DNA of 64,000 nucleotides, from positions 2,024,001 to 2,088,000 of the forward strand of contig NZ_CP104311.1 in NCBI RefSeq assembly GCF_036864975.1. Reading direction: 5' to 3'. Below, piece after piece: positions 55,689-64,000 of the stretch (position 1 is the stretch's first letter; each line of letters opens with the position of its first letter). The notes beneath the pieces were generated by a model, which made no database searches, was not told the origin of the DNA, and worked only from the letters and a program-made list of their open reading frames with translations. The position numbers and the translations under genes were made by a program. This DNA is from Methylococcus capsulatus (GTDB lineage: Bacteria; Pseudomonadota; Gammaproteobacteria; Methylococcales; Methylococcaceae).

Positions 55689-55814
55689 CGGCGATGTCCG
55701 CAGAGGGTGAATTTAGAGCTCCGATTGTAAACCGTTTGCGGCGGACGCATACCGCTGCCGCAGCCGTGCGCAGGTATACTGTTGCGAATAGGCAACGATC
55801 GGTGTCGGAGTACG

Positions 55815-57493
55815 ATGAAATACGGGCGGGAAAGGACCATGGGAGGCTGCTCACCAGCCGGGTGGATCACCCTGGCGCTGGCATTGGCGGTCGGCGCCGA
55901 GGCCGCCGCCACGGCAGCGGATGCGCTCGCTGTGCACATCGACGCACTGGTTGCAGCGGGCGTCCATCCCCGGCTGCGCTGGGGACGCTTCACGGATTTC
56001 CAGGAACAGCTGCGTGCCTTGTACCTCGCCCAAGGTTCCCGCCCTTTGTGGCTGGAGGAGGGTAGGCCGGTGAAGCAGTCGTCCGCCGTTCTCCATTGTC
56101 TGCGCATGGCCGACGACCAGGGCTTGAACAGCAGCGACTATGACGCCGATCTCCTGGGCGGCTGGATCGAGAAGCTCAGCGACGGCAGGGCGGCCAACAT
56201 GGAGGAGGCGACGCAGTTTGAGGTGGCGATGAGCCTCGCTTTGATGCGCTACGGCTCGAGTCTCGCCCTCGGCCGGGTCAGCCCCCGCGCCGCGGGTTTT
56301 GCTCTGGACGTGGCGCGGCGGCGGCTCGATCTGCCGGCGCTGGTGCAACACCTCGCCCGCGACCCCCGGCCCTGCGACGCCATCGCCGAGCTGGAGTCGA
56401 AGCTGCCGCTGTACCGTGACCTCAAGGCCGCATTGCCGCGCTACCGGGATTTGGCCGGGAGCTACGATGCTTCGGCGCTTGCCCTCCCACCCAAGCTCAG
56501 TCCGGGCGACCGCCACAAGGACGTTCCCGCCTTGCGCCAGCGTCTGGCTGCCTTGGGTTTCCTGTCGCAGGAGTCGCCTGCCGGGGAACCGGCAGCCTAT
56601 TCCGGCGCGCTGGTCGAGGCGGTGAGGCGGTTTCAGGAGCACCATGGGCTGGCGCCGGACGGCGTGATCGGCAAGGGCACGCTGGCGGCACTCGCGGTGT
56701 CGCCGGCCGCACGGCTCAGACAAATCCGGCTTGCGCTGGAGCGGTTGCGCTGGCTGCCGGAGCGGTTCGACGGTCCCTTCATCCTGGTGAACATCCCGTC
56801 GTTCCATTTGTACGGTTACGGCGAGGACCATGAGCGGCCGGAGGTGTCGATGAACGTGGTCGTAGGCCGGTCGTCAGGCGGACACAGCACGCCGGTGTTC
56901 CATTCCGACATGACCTACGTGGTGTTCCGCCCCTATTGGAATATACCGCGTGCCATCACGGTCAAGGAGATGCTGCCCAGTATCCTGCGCGACCCCGGCT
57001 ATCTGGCCCGCCACAACCTGGAGATGGTGGCCGGTTTCGGTAATGGCGCCCAGGTCTACGAACCCAGTCGGGAAAGTCTGGCGATGCTGTCGGCTGGTTC
57101 GCTCAAGCTGCGCCAGCGGCCGGGACCGAAGAACGCGCTGGGGCTGGTCAAGTTCGCTTTTCCCAACAACGACAACATCTATCTGCACGATACGCCCAGT
57201 GTGAATCTGTTCCAACGGGCGCGGCGGGACTTCAGCCACGGCTGCATCCGGGTCCAGGATCCGGTGGGCTTGGCGGAATTCGTCCTGAAACGCCAGGACC
57301 CGGCCTGGACAGCCGAGCGGATCGAGGCGGCCATGAATGGTGCCCAGTCGCGTACGGTCACGCTACAGCAGCCCTTGCCGGTCTACGTCTACTACTCGAC
57401 GGCGTTGGCCGAACCGGACGGTACCGTGCGCTTCTTCGAGGACATCTACGGCCTCGACAGGGTGCTGGAGCAGTTGTTGGAAAAGGGATTCCC

Positions 57494-57506
<13 letters not shown>
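55815..57506 (+). CDS. L,D-transpeptidase (YcbB/LdtD type)
   Basis: A 563-residue exported murein enzyme making 3-3 cross-links or attaching proteins to peptidoglycan. Signal/anchor at GWITLALALAVGAEAAA; a helical scaffold domain (50-235); a peptidoglycan-binding domain (about 240-310, DVPALRQRLAALGF and AVRRFQEHHGLAPDGVIGKG); and a YkuD catalytic domain (about 320-520) with HDTPSVNLF and catalytic SHGCIRVQDP. The ATG at 55815 follows GGAG; ATG 55839 after AAAGGA is an alternative. A TATACT -10 lies at 55775. The 3' end overlaps the convergent ATPase gene by 13 bases. Confidence 0.92.
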
Positions 57507-60220
<2,714 letters not shown>

Positions 60221-60385
60221 GGTTGCGGCTCCTGTCCGTGTAAGCCTTCATGATTACTCGAAGTGCGGCGCTTGCCTAGAGCAGGGGCTGTCACACGGTG
60301 GCAATAAGGCTGCCTTATGGTTGAGATGGGCGGCACAAATATTTCGTGCCCACTATGGAATGGCTCTTTTTCAAGACAGATGCTT

Positions 60386-62017
60386 ATGACACAGAATGCT
60401 TTTGAAGCGGTGGCAGACCCCATCGCCGCGGTGGTCGTGAAACCGAAACTGGAAACTCGAATCGGACCGGTCGGCTCGATGGTGTTCATGGGTGTTCTTG
60501 GCATCGGCGTCGCTTTCACGGCCTACAGTTTGCAGAGTGATGTGGCCGGTGCCGGCACCGCGCTGGCTTTGGCGCCTTGGCTGCTGCTGGGGTTGTCGCT
60601 CCTGATCGCCCTGGGTTTCGAATTCGTGAACGGGTTCCATGATACGGCGAATGCCGTCGCCACCGTCATCTACACCCATTCGCTGCCGCCGATGGTCGCA
60701 GTGGTCTGGTCGGGCATGTGGAATTTCGTCGGTGTGCTGGTATCGTCCGGGGCCGTCGCCTTCGGCATTATTTCGCTGCTGCCGGTCGAACTGATTCTCC
60801 AGGTGGGGAGCGATGCGGGCTTCGCCATGGTGTTCTCGCTGCTGATCGCGGCCATCTTGTGGAATCTCGGGACCTGGTATTTCGGCCTGCCGGCGTCCAG
60901 TTCACACACCCTGATCGGCTCGATCATCGGCGTCGGCCTCTCCAACGAACTGATGCACCGGGGCGAATCCGCCACCTCGGGGGTGGACTGGTCACAGGCG
61001 GCGAAAGTGGGCCAGTCGCTCTTGATGTCGCCGCTCGTCGGGGCCGTTGCCGCCGGGATGCTGCTGATCGCGCTCAAAGTAGCCGTCACCAATCCCAAGC
61101 TCTACCGCGCTCCGGAAGGCTTGCGTCCGCCGCCATGGTGGATCCGCATCGTCCTGGTGCTGACCTGCACTGGCGTCTCTTTCGCGCACGGCTCGAACGA
61201 CGGGCAGAAAGGCATGGGACTGATCATGCTGATCCTGATCGGCATCGTGCCGACCGCCTATGCCTTGAATCGGGCAGTGCCGGACTCCTACGTACCCGAA
61301 TTCCTGGCCTTATCGCATGTCGTCGAGCAGGCGCTGGTGCAAAAGTCGGAAGGTTCGAAAGCCTTCGGGGGTGATCCCCGGCCCGTGGTGACGGGTTTCG
61401 TCCGGAGTCGGGAGATGGGACCGGACACGCTGGCGGCAACCGCGAAGCTGGTTGGGGAAATCGCCGGCACCATCGAAAAGAACGGATCGCTCGCGCACAT
61501 TCCCGTAACCGGAACCCAGAACGTGCGCAACGACATGTACCTCGTCGACGAGGCCATGCGGCGGTTGGACAAACTGGGCCAGCCGGTGTTCGAGGAGCGC
61601 ACCCGGAAAGAGATCGTTGGCTACCGTAAGGCGCTGGAAAACGCCACCCGGTTCATTCCCACCTGGGTGAAGGTCGCTGTCGCCATCGCCCTGGGGCTGG
61701 GCACGATGGTCGGCTGGCGGCGTATCGTGGTGACCGTCGGGGAAAAGATCGGTAAGCAGCACCTGACCTACGGCCAGGGTGCGTCGGCGGAACTGGTAGC
61801 CATGAGCACGATTGCGGCGGCGGATATGTACGGCCTGCCGGTGTCGACGACCCATGTGCTGTCGTCGGGGGTGGCCGGGACGATGGCGGCCAACGGTTCG
61901 GGGTTACAGTGGTCCACGGTCCGCAATCTGGCCATGGCCTGGGTGTTGACCCTGCCTGCAGCCATCCTGCTTTCCGGGGGCCTCTTTTTCCTGTTTCGTC
62001 AGATGATCGCCCATTGA
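60386..62017 (+). CDS. pit: PiT family inorganic phosphate transporter
   Basis: A 543-residue (from this start) low-affinity phosphate/cation symporter. Both PHO4 repeats are present: GFEFVNGFHDTANAVATVIY near the N-terminus and the second-half counterparts VSFAHGSNDGQKGMGLIMLI and PVSTTHVLSSGVAGTMAANG. About 11 helices flank a large central loop (residues about 290-400) that makes it longer than E. coli PitA. The start is uncertain among ATGs at 60317, 60380 and 60386; none has a strong ribosome binding site. Co-occurrence with pstS in the window gives both low- and high-affinity phosphate uptake. Confidence 0.9.
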   Translation: MTQNAFEAVADPIAAVVVKPKLETRIGPVGSMVFMGVLGIGVAFTAYSLQSDVAGAGTALALAPWLLLGLSLLIALGFEFVNGFHDTANAVATVIYTHSLPPMVAVVWSGMWNFVGVLVSSGAVAFGIISLLPVELILQVGSDAGFAMVFSLLIAAILWNLGTWYFGLPASSSHTLIGSIIGVGLSNELMHRGESATSGVDWSQAAKVGQSLLMSPLVGAVAAGMLLIALKVAVTNPKLYRAPEGLRPPPWWIRIVLVLTCTGVSFAHGSNDGQKGMGLIMLILIGIVPTAYALNRAVPDSYVPEFLALSHVVEQALVQKSEGSKAFGGDPRPVVTGFVRSREMGPDTLAATAKLVGEIAGTIEKNGSLAHIPVTGTQNVRNDMYLVDEAMRRLDKLGQPVFEERTRKEIVGYRKALENATRFIPTWVKVAVAIALGLGTMVGWRRIVVTVGEKIGKQHLTYGQGASAELVAMSTIAAADMYGLPVSTTHVLSSGVAGTMAANGSGLQWSTVRNLAMAWVLTLPAAILLSGGLFFLFRQMIAH

Positions 62018-62042
62018 CCCCGGTCAGTTTACAGGCGGCTGG

Positions 62043-64000
62043 TCAAGGGGATGGGTTTTGCAGCAACCGTCGCAGGGCTTCTTCGATCCGGGTGAGCATC
62101 CGCCCATAGGGCTCGGTCTCGCCCCCTCGCAAAGGGGCGCCGAAGCGCACGCTCACGGGCGCTACGGCGCGCGGGACGATTTTGCCCGGCGGCATGACCC
62201 GTTCGGTGCCTTCGATGACCATGGGTACCACTGGCACGCCCATGTCGACCGCTATGGTGCCGGCGCCCCGGCGTAGTGGCTGGATGCCCAGGCCGCTCCG
62301 GTTCATCTGGCCTTCCGGGAAGATCAGTACGTTCCAGCCGTCATCCAGGAGGTGGCCGACGAGCTCGAGGCCGGGACGGATGTTCTCGTCGGGTTCACTG
62401 GGGAGCGGGAAGGCATTGAGCGCGAGTTCGCCGACCGGCACGGCCCAGCGGTAGCGGGTGTAGAGCACGCCAGTGGCAGCGGCAATGGCGAGTCGATAGC
62501 GGAAGCGCTCGGGCAGGGCGAAGGTGGCGATGGCGGAGTCGAGATAACTGCGATGGTTGGCCATGAATATCACTGGGCCTTCCAGCGCTGCCAGGTGCTC
62601 CCAGCCCGAGATCCGGAGGCGGCAGAACGGTGCGATCCACCATTGCAGAAAAATCTTTTGCGCCAGGGGACGCAGCTTCGAAGCCAAGGGCGACAGCGAC
62701 CAGCGGGGATAGGCGGCGAGTTGGGGCATCCGGCCACGGCGGTTTACCAGCAGGGCCTCGAGATCGGCCACCGTGGTCTGCGGGCCGACGTCGGTTTCGT
62801 CCAGGCAGACGCCGAGATCTTCTTCGATACGGGCCACGAGTTCGATACGGAGCAGGGAGTCGAGTCCCAGGTCGGGGATCAGGCGAGTGTCATCGCTCAG
62901 GGCGCTGGCCTCGGTTCCGGCCACCTGGGCCAGGAGAAGTCGAAGTGGTGTCGTCCGTCCAGCGGGGCCCGCTTGAGCCGAGGGCTCCCGTCGCAGCCGG
63001 CGCAGGACTTCGTCCTTCTTGACCTTGCGCGTGACCGCACGCGGGAAGTCGGCGTCCGGCCAGACTGACCAGCTCACGATGCGCTGATGCGGCGCCAGGT
63101 GGCGGTTGGCTTCCGCGACGATGCCGGCTGCCCGTGCCTCGTCAGCCAGCAGCACGGCGTGGATGAGGGTGCGTCCGCCGCTTTCCAGTCCGACGACGGC
63201 GCAGTCCGTGACGCCGGCAGTGCGGTTGAGCACGGCCTCTATGTCCTCGGGAAATACGTTTTCTCCTCCCGGCCCGAGGATCATATAGCGTTTCCTGCCG
63301 TAGACGTAGAGGAAGCCGTCGGCATCGAGGCGACCAACGTCGTCGGTTTTCAACCAGCCGTCGGTGAAAGCCGCTTCGGTGCGTGCCGGGTCGCCGAAAT
63401 AACCGGCCATGACCATGGGGCCCTTCACCAGGATCTCGCCGTCGGGGGCGATGCGCAGCTCGACTTCCGCCAGCGGCTTGCCGACCGAGCCGATGCGATG
63501 GGCTTGGGGTGTGTTGGCGGCGATTACCGGGCTGGTTTCGGTCAGACCGTAGCCTTGCAGCACTTCGAAGCCCAGCGCCCACCATTTTTCCTCGACGATC
63601 GGATCCAGTGGAGCGCCGCCGCAGACGAGGGTCCGCAGGGATTTTGAAATCTGGGCTCTGATCCTGCCTCGCAGCAGAGGCCGCAGGAATACGGGGATCC
63701 CGCCGAGGCGGGCCTCCAGCCGGTCCAGCATGGTCTTGAGGACCTCCGGCACAGCGACGAGGTGAGTGGCGGGGGTGTGCGCCAGGGCATCGAGCACGCT
63801 GCGGGTGGTCGGCGCGGTGAGGTAGCTGACCGGACAGCCCGCGGCGAGCGGGCAGAACAGGCTGGTCATCTGGCCGTAAACGTGGAACAGCGGGACCAGA
63901 CTCAGGACATGGTCATCCGGTGCCAGCGGAACGGCACGCGCAACCGCGCTCAAGTCGGAGAGCAGGTTGGCGTGGGTGAGCATGACGCCCTTGGGATCAC
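62043..64000 (-). CDS. Acyl-AMP ligase / ACP / PlsC-like acyltransferase fusion (5' end outside window)
   Basis: At least 652 residues, cut at the right edge. It opens in the ATP-binding motif DPKGVMLTHANL of the AMP-forming ligase; GYGLTETSPV and GWLKTDDVGRLDADGFLYVY follow, with the C-terminal subdomain Lys in VTRKVKKDEV. An acyl carrier-like domain (about residues 345-420) has the phosphopantetheine Ser in LGLDSLLRIEL. The C-terminal glycerolipid acyltransferase-type domain has NHRSYLDSAI (H-x4-D) and IFPEGQMNRSG. Such a protein could activate a fatty acid, hold it on its own carrier and transfer it to a lipid acceptor. Confidence 0.88.
   Translation of the reverse strand, partial: DPKGVMLTHANLLSDLSAVARAVPLAPDDHVLSLVPLFHVYGQMTSLFCPLAAGCPVSYLTAPTTRSVLDALAHTPATHLVAVPEVLKTMLDRLEARLGGIPVFLRPLLRGRIRAQISKSLRTLVCGGAPLDPIVEEKWWALGFEVLQGYGLTETSPVIAANTPQAHRIGSVGKPLAEVELRIAPDGEILVKGPMVMAGYFGDPARTEAAFTDGWLKTDDVGRLDADGFLYVYGRKRYMILGPGGENVFPEDIEAVLNRTAGVTDCAVVGLESGGRTLIHAVLLADEARAAGIVAEANRHLAPHQRIVSWSVWPDADFPRAVTRKVKKDEVLRRLRREPSAQAGPAGRTTPLRLLLAQVAGTEASALSDDTRLIPDLGLDSLLRIELVARIEEDLGVCLDETDVGPQTTVADLEALLVNRRGRMPQLAAYPRWSLSPLASKLRPLAQKIFLQWWIAPFCRLRISGWEHLAALEGPVIFMANHRSYLDSAIATFALPERFRYRLAIAAATGVLYTRYRWAVPVGELALNAFPLPSEPDENIRPGLELVGHLLDDGWNVLIFPEGQMNRSGLGIQPLRRGAGTIAVDMGVPVVPMVIEGTERVMPPGKIVPRAVAPVSVRFGAPLRGGETEPYGRMLTRIEEALRRLLQNPSP

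Overview
The window is GC-rich, densely packed gammaproteobacterial chromosome. The octaheme hydroxylamine oxidoreductase pair haoA/haoB, the ammonia co-oxidation enzyme of methanotrophs, together with sucCD, a suf operon and gammaproteobacterial landmarks (bamD divergent from rluD, msbA, kup), points to a methanotroph of the Methylococcus capsulatus type. That assignment is inference from gene content; no 16S rRNA or methane monooxygenase gene is present. I saw no rRNA, tRNA, CRISPR array, prophage or intact insertion sequence.

Left part (1-16 kb): the 5' end of a GH13 glucosidase with an unknown membrane-associated partner; a phosphate cluster (OprP-type porin, lipoprotein cytochrome c, pstS) behind a PHO-box-like repeat and closed by a strong terminator; an amidase; an outer-membrane barrel protein; then haoA-haoB-ccmA-ccmB-ccmC on the minus strand, where a c-type haem export/delivery module follows the octaheme enzyme directly behind a good sigma70-type promoter. 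Upstream of it lies a four-gene minus-strand group (VOC, HAD, Rossmann protein, MgtC-like).

Middle (15-39 kb): M18 aminopeptidase, a two-gene envelope polysaccharide module (membrane protein plus acyltransferase-SGNH), msbA, sucCD with a SEC-C/TPR-like protein, nadE, a PfkB kinase with bamD, divergent rluD-pgeF-ZIP transporter, kup, and a heavy-metal RND operon (membrane fusion protein, CzcA-type pump, PII-like protein). A dyad and a hairpin-rich leader lie between this operon and a divergent hsp20; the hsp20 leader looks like an RNA thermometer.

Right part (39-64 kb): a DUF1614 membrane protein, two tandem PAS/GGDEF/EAL proteins, a CDP-alcohol phosphatidyltransferase, a less GC-rich sorAB-like sulfite dehydrogenase pair, and a complete minus-strand suf operon (Rrf2 regulator-sufB-C-D-S-U-Rieske) whose promoter is overlapped by a near-perfect IscR type 1 site. 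Next comes a degenerated patch (frameshifted GST pseudogene, cupin gene, truncated secreted-protein remnant), then an L,D-transpeptidase, a P-type ATPase, a PiT phosphate transporter and the 3' part of a fused acyl-AMP ligase/ACP/acyltransferase gene. Four convergent gene pairs overlap tail to tail.
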